From: CAZGSN01 sp964371655
Lineage (GTDB): Bacteria > Desulfobacterota > Binatia > HRBIN30
Length of the DNA stretch: 50,774 nt
Direction: 5' to 3'
Assembly (NCBI GenBank): GCA_964371655.1
Contig: CAYJOD010000042.1
Location: forward strand, 1 to 50,774
Position numbers and translations under genes: made by a program. Shown here piece by piece: positions 32,681 through 40,739 of this stretch; position 1 is the stretch's first letter, and each line of letters starts with the position of its first letter. Below the pieces are notes generated by a model. The model was not told where the DNA came from. It did not search any database and saw only the letters and a list, made by a program, of their open reading frames with translations.

Positions 32681-34935
32681 TCATCGCCAACGCGTAGCAG
32701 TGCTTGCAGCGACTGTGGCGGTGCGGCGAGGCTCGTCGAGGAAGAGCCTTTCAGCGTAACCTTCCACATCCCTGTCCGCGCCTTCTGCACGAACCGCACC
32801 CCGGTGAGACCGCCGGTGTCCTGTCCCGTGCTCTGGATCGACGAAGTCGTGGCACGCCGGTTCAGCGTAAATCGTACCCCTGGGACCCGGGCACTGAGAT
32901 ACGGTTGGCCGTCAGCCAACAGCAGCACTGAGACGTCTGCCCGCCGCTGAATGGCGGCGGCCGCATTAGGCCCCAGCGTCCCGTCCAGCGACAACGATAT
33001 CTTCCCGTTCCTTGCGTCGCCCAGGCTCAGCGTAGCAATGCCCAAGACGGCGTTCGTGCCTGGACACGCGTCGATCGAGTCGTCGCAGGCATCACCGATG
33101 CTGTCGCCGTCGGTGTCGCGCTGGTCGGGGTTGGGGATGTTCGGGCAATTGTCGCAGGCATCGCCCACTCCGTCGCTATCGGTATCGATCTGATCACCGT
33201 TGCTGACGATCGGGCAATTATCCGCTTTGCCGCAAATGCCGTCGCCGTCGGTATCGTTGGAGGCGTCGTCGGGACAAGCATCGCAGCCGTCCCCAACACC
33301 GTCGCCGTCGCGATCGGCCTGGTCGGGATTGATCACCGTCGGGCAATTGTCACAGACGTCCCCAACTCTGTCGCCGTCGCCATCAGCTTGATCTGCATTG
33401 TTGACTGTGGGGCAGGTGTCGACGCTGCCGCAGCGGCCGTCCGCGTCGGGGTCATTGATCGGATCCATGGGACACACGTCGCACGCATCCCCTACGCCAT
33501 CATGGTCTCGATCCTCCTGCTCCGGGTTGGAGGCGGTCGGACAGTTGTCGGACGCGTCCGCAACCCCGTCTTGGTCAGCGTCGTTCTCGGTTGTCGCGAC
33601 GCAGGATTGCTCGTACACAAACACATCGGTCCAACCGTTGCGATCATGCCCAATCAGATTGGTCGCAGCGCTTGCAAACGCCACAACGCTGCCGTCGGCG
33701 GAGATCATGGGCCCACTGATCACGCCGCTGACATCGTTGCCCTGGGTTGCATCGGACGCGACGCTGGCTCGCGTCGTCCTTTGCGTCGTACGGTCGTAGA
33801 TGAAGATATCCTCGACATTGTTGGTATCGTCTGGAACCAAGTTGTCTTTGAAGCTGGCGTACGTGACAAAGCGCCCGTTGCCCGACAGCTGTGCGCGGCT
33901 ACTCACGTGATCGGTCGCGTTGGTTTGGAGAGACCGCGGGCCGCTGATCTTCGTGGTACTACCGCTGTCGCGATCATGCACAAAGATTGACATCTCGCCC
34001 GTCTCGTAGAGCTTCCCATCGATCTCGATGAGCTCCAGACTGTCGAATGCGACAATGCGGCCATCGGCCGAAAGCGCGGGATTGAAGCCATGGGCCAGGA
34101 AGGTCGTCGTTCCGTTCACGCGGTCGTGCACGAAGACATTTGGTCCGGGCAATAAGCCGGTCGCCAAATTGGTGGCGACGCTGGCAAAAACGACGTATCG
34201 CCCATCTGCGGAGAGGCCCGGCGGTACGCCGTCATCGGAGCGGCTCCGGCTGTCGGCCTGTGCGCCGTCCGTGGCCACGCTCACCCGAATCGTCGACGTG
34301 CCGCCCGGCTCGTCGAAGACGCCGTTTCCGTCGCTGTCGCGATCGTGCAGGAAGACATCTTCTGCCGCGTTGGTATCGCCCGGCACCAGGTCGCTGGCCC
34401 TACTGCTGAAGGCAACGAATCTTCCGTCGGCCGAGAGCGTGGGGCGCGCGCTCGAGCCGTTGGGCAGCGAGCCATCCGGCGTGGTGCTGACGTCGACCAG
34501 GGTGCCGGCCAGGCGATCACGAACGAGGACGTTGAATTCGCGCCAAGTCGTGTTGGGCACGTGGCGGGCTTGAAGGAAGGCCACGTAGCGGCCGTCGCCG
34601 GAGATAGCCGGCCAGAATGCGCCCAGGGTCCCGGAGCATGGCGGCTCGCCCGTCGGCACCGGCTCTTGTACCGGCTCTCCGACCAGTGCGATCGTGCCGG
34701 TCTGGCGGTCGCGGACGAAGATGCCATCGTCGGGAAGAGCGACCCCGGGCACCAAACTGTCCGCCGCACTTTGGAAGGCGACGAAACGGCCGTCGGCGCT
34801 GATCGTCGCGGCGTAGCTATGAGCGTTGGCCGCAGTGCCGTCTGAGGCCACACTGGCGCAGGTTGTCGTCCCAGCCATGGCCGGCCCGGTCATCAGGAGA
34901 AAGAGCGAGAGGGTTGCGCACGCCTTCGTGATCAT
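32617..34935 (-). CDS. Secreted beta-propeller protein with thrombospondin type-3 repeats
   Basis: The 772-residue protein starts with a signal peptide (CATLSLFLLMTGPAMAG). Residues 22-440 are about seven TolB/WD40-like (PD40) blades with the recurring words LSADGRFVAFxSxAxxLVPxDTN and VFVHDRxxGxTT. Residues 450-630 are thrombospondin type-3 calcium-binding repeats: DNCP-x-NPDQ-D-DGDGVGDACD in several copies, with about five CDxCP units. The last 130 residues form a beta-rich domain. It is likely an extracellular or surface protein whose calcium-bound stalk carries a propeller; partner unknown. The 3' end overlaps the decayed nucleotidyltransferase frame. Confidence 0.8.
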   Translation of the reverse strand: MITKACATLSLFLLMTGPAMAGTTTCASVASDGTAANAHSYAATISADGRFVAFQSAADSLVPGVALPDDGIFVRDRQTGTIALVGEPVQEPVPTGEPPCSGTLGAFWPAISGDGRYVAFLQARHVPNTTWREFNVLVRDRLAGTLVDVSTTPDGSLPNGSSARPTLSADGRFVAFSSRASDLVPGDTNAAEDVFLHDRDSDGNGVFDEPGGTSTIRVSVATDGAQADSRSRSDDGVPPGLSADGRYVVFASVATNLATGLLPGPNVFVHDRVNGTTTFLAHGFNPALSADGRIVAFDSLELIEIDGKLYETGEMSIFVHDRDSGSTTKISGPRSLQTNATDHVSSRAQLSGNGRFVTYASFKDNLVPDDTNNVEDIFIYDRTTQRTTRASVASDATQGNDVSGVISGPMISADGSVVAFASAATNLIGHDRNGWTDVFVYEQSCVATTENDADQDGVADASDNCPTASNPEQEDRDHDGVGDACDVCPMDPINDPDADGRCGSVDTCPTVNNADQADGDGDRVGDVCDNCPTVINPDQADRDGDGVGDGCDACPDDASNDTDGDGICGKADNCPIVSNGDQIDTDSDGVGDACDNCPNIPNPDQRDTDGDSIGDACDDSIDACPGTNAVLGIATLSLGDARNGKISLSLDGTLGPNAAAAIQRRADVSVLLLADGQPYLSARVPGVRFTLNRRATTSSIQSTGQDTGGLTGVRFVQKARTGMWKVTLKGSSSTSLAAPPQSLQALLRVGDDCYASPPNLTCARGRNNLACR

Positions 34936-35107
34936 CGGATACCCCTTTCCGAAGAAACAACGTTGACGACCAGCGTGGTGCGAGTCCTAATCCACTTGAT
35001 CATACGGGGTCAAGGCCGCGACTCCCTGACTGAGATTCAGGTTAGGTTTCGGCCTCCGATCGTGGCCGCGCTCGCCAGAGCGTGGCATCGGGCGCAATGG
35101 GAGCACC

Positions 35108-35310
35108 GATCTGCACACGAACGGCGACGGCCACGGCCTCGTCGCGTGTCCGGTGCATACCGACGCGCGCGGCTACGTGCGTGCCGTCGCCTCCGGGTGC
35201 TTCGACGAAGCGTATCTCATCGCGCGTGGACCGAACCCGTTCGCTTCCATCTGCGGCCGCATCTGGGGTGCCCCGTGTGAGGCCGCTTGCCGGCGCGGCC
35301 GTATGCCGCG
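35108..35310 (+). pseudogene. Decayed fragment of a GltD-like flavoprotein N-terminus
   Basis: The frame reads HGLVACPVHTDARGYVRAVA and continues to GCFDEAYLIARGPNPFASIC-GRIWGAPCEAACRRGRMPR, which is the N-terminal iron-sulfur region of the complete flavoprotein encoded at 36736. Differences are largely at third codon positions, plus a short deletion (the QVAC of GLVACQVACP) and Cys to Trp in GRICGAP. The frame then runs into unrelated sequence, and there is no start context upstream. It therefore looks like an old copy or paralogue that lost the rest of the gene. Confidence 0.8.
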
Positions 35311-35485
35311 ACCAGATTGGCGAGTGACTTCCACGCATCGAGCTGGGACATCACCAGATCGTGTGGCCTTCTGCTTCGAATTCGTGTTCACTGATCTCCA
35401 TCCGTAACCTGACCGTGTCGGGTATCGCCATCGGGGTCTTCGCACCGCCTGTCAGCTAGCAGCCCGGCTTGCGGCGATCAGAGCG

Positions 35486-35514
35486 TTGTCGGTGAAATAC
35501 ACCGGTGATATACA
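35486..35514 (+). promoter_or_regulatory. Promoter of the MazEF-type pair
   Basis: TTGTCG (35486-35491), a 17-base spacer and TATACA (35509-35514) look like a sigma-70 promoter. The antitoxin ATG is at 35521, only seven bases after the -10 box and without a Shine-Dalgarno sequence, so the transcript may be leaderless. The spacer holds ATACACCGGTGATAT, a palindromic CACCGGTG that could be an operator. Confidence 0.5.
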
Positions 35515-35520
35515 AAGCAT

Positions 35521-35754
35521 ATGTCGCAAATGGTTGCCGTTCGAATTGAGGAGCAGCTGTTGGCGCGCGTCGATGGGGCGCGCAAGCGGCGGGGCATTTC
35601 AAGGGCGCGGGTGATCCACGAAGCGTTGCAGTTTTGGCTCGATCGCGGCCTGCTCGAGGAAGCCATACGCTGTGAGCACGAGGCGTATACGCGCCGGCCG
35701 GTGCGTCAGCGCGAGTTCGGTCCGATCATCGGAGCGCAGGCGTGGCCGAAGTAG
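35521..35754 (+). CDS. Ribbon-helix-helix antitoxin
   Basis: A 77-residue protein with a ribbon-helix-helix DNA-binding domain (VAVRIEEQLLARVDGARKRRGISRARVIHEALQFWLDR, residues 5-42) and a C-terminal toxin-binding tail (EEAIRCEHEAYTRRPVRQREFGP). It overlaps the MazF-like toxin frame by 13 bases. The pair probably autoregulates through the CACCGGTG palindrome in the promoter. Confidence 0.85.
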   Translation: MSQMVAVRIEEQLLARVDGARKRRGISRARVIHEALQFWLDRGLLEEAIRCEHEAYTRRPVRQREFGPIIGAQAWPK

Positions 35755-36074
35755 CGCGCGCGGAGATCTGGCAGTTTTCCTTTCCCCGGCCTGACCGGCG
35801 CCGCCCGGTGCTTGTGCTCACTCGTCAGGACATGATCGGCTTGCTGCACACAGTGACCGTGGCACCGTTGACCTCGACGATCCGCGGCGTACGCAGCGAG
35901 GTGGTTGTGGGTCCCGAAGTCGGTCTGAAGCAACCGTCCGCTATCAACCTGCATCACCTCGTCACAGTGCCGGTAGCGGGCCTGCGGGCGTATGTTGGCC
36001 GCGTCCCCGATGATGTGATGGATCAAGTCCGCGACGCATTGTTGTTCGCGCTCGGATTCGTGGTGCCGCGGTAG
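35742..36074 (+). CDS. MazF-type toxin (PemK family endoribonuclease)
   Basis: The 110-residue protein fits the MazF/PemK fold: AEIWQFSFPRPDRRRPVLVLTRQDMIG, HTVTVAPLTSTIRGVRSEVVVGPEVGLKQPSAINLHHLVTVP and a C-terminal helix. Such toxins cut mRNA at short sequence motifs. Translation starts at a GTG inside the antitoxin gene. Its stop lies seven bases before the second copy of the 36-bp direct repeat. Confidence 0.88.
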   Translation: MAEVARAEIWQFSFPRPDRRRPVLVLTRQDMIGLLHTVTVAPLTSTIRGVRSEVVVGPEVGLKQPSAINLHHLVTVPVAGLRAYVGRVPDDVMDQVRDALLFALGFVVPR

Positions 36075-36081
36075 GCGCGGC

Positions 36082-36117
36082 GTGAAGCGTGATGTCTCGA
36101 TACGCGCCCATTGGTCG
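36082..36117 (+). repeat. 36-bp direct repeat, copy 2
   Basis: Identical to 31310-31345 over 36 bases, and similar for about 12 bases beyond. It begins directly after the MazF-like gene. The copy looks like the 3' end of the CysQ-like gene plus its downstream sequence. Confidence 0.85.
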
Positions 36118-36174
36118 CTGACCTGAAGCTTGCGACTCAGACAGGGCGTTGCCGGGGCGCGAGTTCCGCGGCGC

Positions 36175-36203
36175 CTGGTAGGGCCGGCTGTGCCGGCCGT
36201 AAT
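36175..36203. repeat. 29-bp palindromic repeat B, copy 1
   Basis: The core GGGCCGGCTGTGCCGGCC (36181-36198) is a hairpin with stem GGCCGGC and loop TGT. Twenty-nine bases are identical to 48737-48765. A degenerate relative, GGGGCCGGTACAACCGGCCC, follows at 36214-36233. Confidence 0.8.
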
Positions 36204-36320
36204 TCCCACCCGTGGGGCCGGTACAACCGGCCCTATGGCGACTCCCGCCGTTGAAGGGCAGAGGCGAGGCACAGGCATAGGCTTAGTACGGCTGTTCACA
36301 AATTCGGTGGCGTATTTCTG

Positions 36321-36431
36321 TTCGTCCCGAGTAGCCTCCTTCTACTGGCGTCGTATCGAGGGGCATCGCGGCACGGCTCGCCGCCCCTCGATACGGCCGC
36401 TGAAAAAACGCGGCCTACTCGGGGCGAACGG
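36321..36431. repeat. MITE-like palindrome of the CGTATCGAGGGGC type
   Basis: TTCGTCCCGAGTAG (36321-36334) pairs with CTACTCGGGGCGAA (36415-36428) with one mismatch, and CGTATCGAGGGGC (36352-36364) pairs perfectly with GCCCCTCGATACG (36383-36395). The same architecture is common in GC-rich bacterial genomes as a short mobile palindrome. The rest of 36118-36735 holds no recognised gene; no clear promoter for the respiratory operon is visible. Confidence 0.75.
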
Positions 36432-36735
36432 AGAGCGGGCCGACAGACGTCACTGTAATCGTGAACGGCAGTACTTAAGCCGAGGGGACTCTGCACCCTG
36501 AGCCTCTGCCTGAGCCTTCGCCCAAGCCTTCTTGCTCGCGGCTCCCGCAGCCGAAGATACTCCAGATGTAGGGGGGGACGCCTACTTCACAGCGACTATG
36601 ACGAGGATCATACTGGCGGCCGTCCGAAGTAGCCATAAGCCCGGCAGCGAGTCGAAGGTGGGAGTTGGTCGCTCCCGCCCTGCGTAATGGTTGCCGCGAT
36701 CCTTGGCGCTTGCCGCGGGTCGCGTGAGGGGTGCG

Positions 36736-38664
36736 ATGCTCGACGAATTGGCCCAGCGCGTGCGGGTGGAAGTTCCTGGTGAAACCTATCACCAGGGACT
36801 GGTTGCGTGCCAGGTTGCGTGTCCGGTGCATACCGATGCGCGCGGCTACGTGCGCGCCATCGCCGCCGGACGCTTTGACGAGGCGTATCTCATCGCGCGC
36901 GGGCCCAACCCGTTCGCTTCTATCTGCGGCCGCATCTGCGGCGCCCCGTGCGAGGCCGCTTGCCGGCGCGGGCGTGTGCCGCGTGTCGACGCTGACGGTC
37001 ACTTCATCGGCACCGACAAGCCGATCGCCATCCGCGCCCTCAAACGCTTCGCCTGCGAGCTGCATGGTGCCGAGGCGCAGCCGACCGCTGCCATCGTCGA
37101 GTCGCTACGTCGTCATGTCCCGCGTGTCGGCGCCGATGCCGAGGAGATGGCGGCGCTGCTGCGTGCGCAAACCAGCGGTCACTTCAAGCCTGCAGACGGG
37201 CAGCGCGTTGCGATCATCGGCGCCGGGCCGGCCGGTCTGGCGGCGGCACACGACTTGGCCTTGTTGGGCTTGCGGCCGACCGTGTTCGAAGCTGAACCCG
37301 TCGCCGCCGGGATGCTCGTGATCGGCGTGCCCAGCTACCGCTTGCCGCGCGAAGTGATCCGGCGCGAGGTCGCCGTCATCGAAGCCCTTGGCGTCGAGAT
37401 CCGCCTCGGTGTTCGCGTCGGTCGCGACGTGAGCTTCGCGGATCTGCGCCGCGATCACGCCGCCGTGCTCATCGCCGTCGGTGCCAAGCAAGCGCGTCTG
37501 CTCGGCATCCCGGGTGAGCGCGGGCCGCGGGTTTACGGTGGTGTCGACTTCCTGCGCGCGGTGGCGCTCGGCGAAAGCCTCGACCTGGGAGAGAACGTGC
37601 TCGTCATCGGCGGCGGCAACGTTGCCTACGACGTCGCCCGCAGCGTCGTGCGCCAGGCCGCCTACGACGCGGCGCGCACGGCGGCACGTCTGCCGGGCAA
37701 GCACCACGTCGTCCTCGCTTCTCTCGAAGATCTGGAAGAGATGCCCGCCGACACCATCGAAATCCGCGAAGGTGACGAGGAGGGTGTCGAGCGCCGCAAC
37801 GGCTGGGGACCGGTGGAGATCCAACGCGACGGCGGTGGCAATGTCACCGGCGCTGTACTGCGCCGCTGCCTGCGTGTTTACGATGAGCAACACCGCTTCC
37901 AGCCGGTCTTCGACGATGAAGCGCGCGAGCTCATCGCTTGCGACACGGTGCTGATCGCCGCCGGACAGATGCCCGATCTCGGCTTCCTCAGCGATGGCGG
38001 CGACGACGTCGAGCAGTTCCGCCCCGGTTGGCCGCGCGTTGACGCGAACACTTTGGCGACCAGCGCCTCCGGGGTGTTCGTCGCCGGCGATCTCGCCCAT
38101 GGGACGCGGCTGCTCATCGATGCCGTCGCTTCCGGCAAGAAAGCGGCGCGTTCGATCTACGAGAGCATCAGCGGCCGCACGCTGCAGGCGGAAGTGCTCA
38201 CGGCGCATCTGCCACTGCCGATGTACCGGCGCGAGATCGGCTACGAGCGGCTGCATCGGGTCGAGTCGGAGACCGCCTCGGTGAGCGCGCGCCTCACCGA
38301 TCCGGACACGTCGGTCGAGGTAGTCTACGACGAAGCCGCCGCCCGCCGCGAAGCGTCGCGCTGTCTCGACTGCGGCGTCACTCCGGTATTCGACGGCTCG
38401 CGTTGCGTTCTCTGCGGCGGCTGCGCCGATGTCTGCCCGACCTCGTGTCTCAAGCTCGTGCCGCTCGCCGATCTCGAAGGCGGCGCCGATCTCGATGCCG
38501 TCATCGATGCGAACCTCGGCGACGGTGGCGATCGCTACGCCAACTCCGCCATCCTTAAAGACGAAGATCGCTGCATTCGCTGCGCCCTGTGTGCCATCCG
38601 CTGCCCCAGCGACGCCATCATCATGGAACGCGTGCAGTTCACGACCACGTGGAGGACGTCATGA
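36736..38664 (+). CDS. GltD-like FAD/iron-sulfur oxidoreductase with C-terminal ferredoxin domain
   Basis: The 642-residue protein is built like glutamate-synthase small subunit/NADPH oxidoreductases. The N-terminal region has Cys25, Cys29, Cys64, Cys68, Cys72 and Cys76 for iron-sulfur clusters. Two dinucleotide folds follow: FAD loop IIGAGPAGLAAAHDL (162-167 core) and NAD(P) loop VIGGGNVAYDVARS (291 onward). The last 110 residues hold cysteine sets C-x2-C ... C-x2-C-x2-C-x3-C and C-x2-C-x2-C-x3-CP of a two-cluster ferredoxin. It likely passes electrons between NAD(P)H or ferredoxin and the membrane complex encoded next; anammox Rieske/cytochrome b complexes have a comparable subunit. First gene of the operon; ATG at 36736 follows GAGGGG, and the stop overlaps the Rieske start. 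Confidence 0.88.
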   Translation: MLDELAQRVRVEVPGETYHQGLVACQVACPVHTDARGYVRAIAAGRFDEAYLIARGPNPFASICGRICGAPCEAACRRGRVPRVDADGHFIGTDKPIAIRALKRFACELHGAEAQPTAAIVESLRRHVPRVGADAEEMAALLRAQTSGHFKPADGQRVAIIGAGPAGLAAAHDLALLGLRPTVFEAEPVAAGMLVIGVPSYRLPREVIRREVAVIEALGVEIRLGVRVGRDVSFADLRRDHAAVLIAVGAKQARLLGIPGERGPRVYGGVDFLRAVALGESLDLGENVLVIGGGNVAYDVARSVVRQAAYDAARTAARLPGKHHVVLASLEDLEEMPADTIEIREGDEEGVERRNGWGPVEIQRDGGGNVTGAVLRRCLRVYDEQHRFQPVFDDEARELIACDTVLIAAGQMPDLGFLSDGGDDVEQFRPGWPRVDANTLATSASGVFVAGDLAHGTRLLIDAVASGKKAARSIYESISGRTLQAEVLTAHLPLPMYRREIGYERLHRVESETASVSARLTDPDTSVEVVYDEAAARREASRCLDCGVTPVFDGSRCVLCGGCADVCPTSCLKLVPLADLEGGADLDAVIDANLGDGGDRYANSAILKDEDRCIRCALCAIRCPSDAIIMERVQFTTTWRTS

Positions 38665-39158
38665 GCAACTCGACCCAAACACCCGCTCCGGCGCGTTCGC
38701 GGCTGGATCCCGAGGAGCTGCCGCGGCGCGACTTCCTCGGGCTCGCGGCGCTGTGGTCGACGGTGGCGACCTTGGCCTTCGGCCTGCTCGGAGCCATGCG
38801 CTTGCCGCGCGCGGCCGTGGTTCCGGCGGCCTCGCGTAAATTCCGCGTTACTCTACCGCCCAACCTCGCTGCGGGTGAGCCATTCATACCGCCGGGTCGC
38901 GGCGTCGCGATCTTCCGCGATGCCGATGGTGTCCACGCCGTGTCGACGACCTGCACCCATCTCGGCTGTATCGTCAAGGTCGACGGCGGCGGTTTCGGCT
39001 GTCCCTGTCACGGGTCGCGTTTTGCGCTCGACGGCTCCGTCGTCAAAGGCCCGGCGCCGAAGGCGTTGCCCTGGCTTTCCGTGAGCGCGGCCGGCGCCGA
39101 CACCATCCTCGTCGACGCGGGTGCGACCGTACCGGCGGGAAAGAAGGTGGCGGTATGA
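38661..39158 (+). CDS. Rieske [2Fe-2S] protein
   Basis: A 165-residue Rieske protein with cluster motifs CTHLGC (Cys98, His100, Cys103) and CPCHGS (Cys114, Cys116, His117). Residues 20-48 are a twin-arginine membrane anchor (PRRDFLGLAALWSTVATLAF), so the folded head is exported by Tat and stays tethered on the outer side of the inner membrane. It takes electrons from quinol at the cytochrome b site and hands them to a cytochrome c. The start overlaps the stop of the flavoprotein gene (ATGA) with GGAGG upstream, and its own stop overlaps the cytochrome b start. Confidence 0.95.
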   Translation: MSNSTQTPAPARSRLDPEELPRRDFLGLAALWSTVATLAFGLLGAMRLPRAAVVPAASRKFRVTLPPNLAAGEPFIPPGRGVAIFRDADGVHAVSTTCTHLGCIVKVDGGGFGCPCHGSRFALDGSVVKGPAPKALPWLSVSAAGADTILVDAGATVPAGKKVAV

Positions 39159-40738
39159 TGACGCCCGACGTCACTCCGCAGGCGGCCCCGCCGCGAGCGG
39201 CCCCGCCATCGGCGCTGCGCCGCTTCGCCGCAAACGTTGGCGCCGTCCCGACGACGATCAAGGAAAGCTTGTTCCGCGGCGGTGCGCCGACCACCGACCG
39301 CAGTCGCTCCACCTTCGTCTTCGGCAATTTCTTCCTGCATATCCACGCCGTTCGCATCCACCGTTGGACGATGCGCTGGAGCACCACCTGGGGTCTCGGT
39401 GTGATGTCGTTGTCGGCGTTCTTCATCACCTTGATCACCGGCATTCTGTTGATGTTCTACTACAAGCCGTACCCGCTGGCGGCGTACGACTCGATCAAGG
39501 ACATCCACTTCGTCGTTCCCACCGGGCTCTTCATACGCAACATCCATCGTTGGGCGGCGCAGCTCATGGTCTTCACCGTGCTCTTGCACATGACCCGCGT
39601 GTTCTACACGGCCGCGTACCGCAGCCCGCGCGAGTTCAACTGGGTGCTCGGCATGGCGCTGCTGGTGGTGACCCTCGGCCTGTCGTTCACCGGCTATCTT
39701 CTCCCCTGGGACCAACTCGCCTACTGGGCGATCACCATCGGTGCCAATATCGCGCAATCGCCGCGCGAGCTCACCGACGCGCTCGGGATCACGCAATACT
39801 TCGACGTCGGCGGCTGGCAGCGCTTCCTGATACTCGGCTCCGATGACATCGGCGAGGAAGCGCTGATCCGCTTCTACTTGCTGCACGTGATGATCCTGCC
39901 GCTGGCGCTGGCGATGCTGATCGCCGTGCACTTCTGGCGCATCCGCAAAGACGGCGGCCTGGCGCGTCCCGCCGATGCCGACCGTCGTCTGGGTCCGCCC
40001 AGCGCCGCGACCTACCCGGTGTTCACGGCGGCGCCGCAGAAGACCTATCATCTCGCCGCCGTCGTGCGCGGGCGCACGGCGTTGGTCGACGAGGGTCCCG
40101 AGAATACCGTGCCGGCCATGCCGCATCTTTTCTACGCCGAGCTCGGCGTGTTCATGTTGACGCTGCTGATCTGTCTGGCTCTGTCGCTGGTCTCCGACGC
40201 GCCACTGAAGGAGCTGGCGAATCCGGCGGTGCCGGAGAACCCGGCGAAGGCGCCGTGGTATTTCCTCGGCCTGCAGGAGCTGGTGTCGTACTCGGCGCTG
40301 ATGGGCGGCATCGGCATTCCGAGCATCGTCCTCATTGGTCTGCTGCTGATCCCCTATCTCGACCGCGAGACGCACGGGACCGGTGACTGGTTCGGTGGAC
40401 CCGGCGGCAAGCCGCTCGTATTGCGCTCCATCGTATTCGGCCTGCTGGCGGTGCTTGCCGTCGAGATTTTCGCGATTCGTCTTGGTTGGATTCGTGAGTG
40501 GTGGGTCGCGGCGCCGCAGATCCTGATCACCTTCGTCAATCCAGGCACGGTACTGACCGCGATGTATGCGGCCTACTCGGTGTGGTGCGTACGGCGCTAC
40601 GAATCGACGCGTGCCGGCGCACTGGCGCTGTTCACGTGTTTCCTGTGCGGCTTCATCGTCCTGACCATTGTGGGTGTTCACTTCCGCGGGCCGAACTGGG
40701 GTTTCTACTGGTCGTCCGCAGACTGGCCGGTGCACTGA
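39155..40738 (+). CDS. Cytochrome b of a Rieske/cytochrome b complex (fused b6/subunit IV type)
   Basis: The 527-residue membrane protein joins the cytochrome b6 half and the subunit IV half in one chain. Heme b ligands are His131/His145 and His244/His259; the spacings of 14 and 15 residues are those of the b6 type. The quinone-site elements LLPWDQLAYWA and APWYFLGLQEL (in place of PEWY) are present. About nine to ten helices are predicted. It oxidises quinol (or reduces quinone) and moves protons with the Rieske protein. The N-terminal 60 residues are a Pro/Ala-rich extension. It overlaps the Rieske gene by four bases and ends one base before the cytochrome c start. Confidence 0.93.
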   Translation: MMTPDVTPQAAPPRAAPPSALRRFAANVGAVPTTIKESLFRGGAPTTDRSRSTFVFGNFFLHIHAVRIHRWTMRWSTTWGLGVMSLSAFFITLITGILLMFYYKPYPLAAYDSIKDIHFVVPTGLFIRNIHRWAAQLMVFTVLLHMTRVFYTAAYRSPREFNWVLGMALLVVTLGLSFTGYLLPWDQLAYWAITIGANIAQSPRELTDALGITQYFDVGGWQRFLILGSDDIGEEALIRFYLLHVMILPLALAMLIAVHFWRIRKDGGLARPADADRRLGPPSAATYPVFTAAPQKTYHLAAVVRGRTALVDEGPENTVPAMPHLFYAELGVFMLTLLICLALSLVSDAPLKELANPAVPENPAKAPWYFLGLQELVSYSALMGGIGIPSIVLIGLLLIPYLDRETHGTGDWFGGPGGKPLVLRSIVFGLLAVLAVEIFAIRLGWIREWWVAAPQILITFVNPGTVLTAMYAAYSVWCVRRYESTRAGALALFTCFLCGFIVLTIVGVHFRGPNWGFYWSSADWPVH

Positions 40739-40739
40739 C

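Noticed and set aside
31310..36117. Integrase-type att sites for the 36-bp repeats
   Set aside because: No integrase, tRNA end or mobility gene lies between the repeats, so I describe them only as direct repeats.
37105..38256. Open frame of 383 codons on the minus strand, opposite the GltD-like gene
   Set aside because: Shadow of the plus-strand flavoprotein; no motif or start context.
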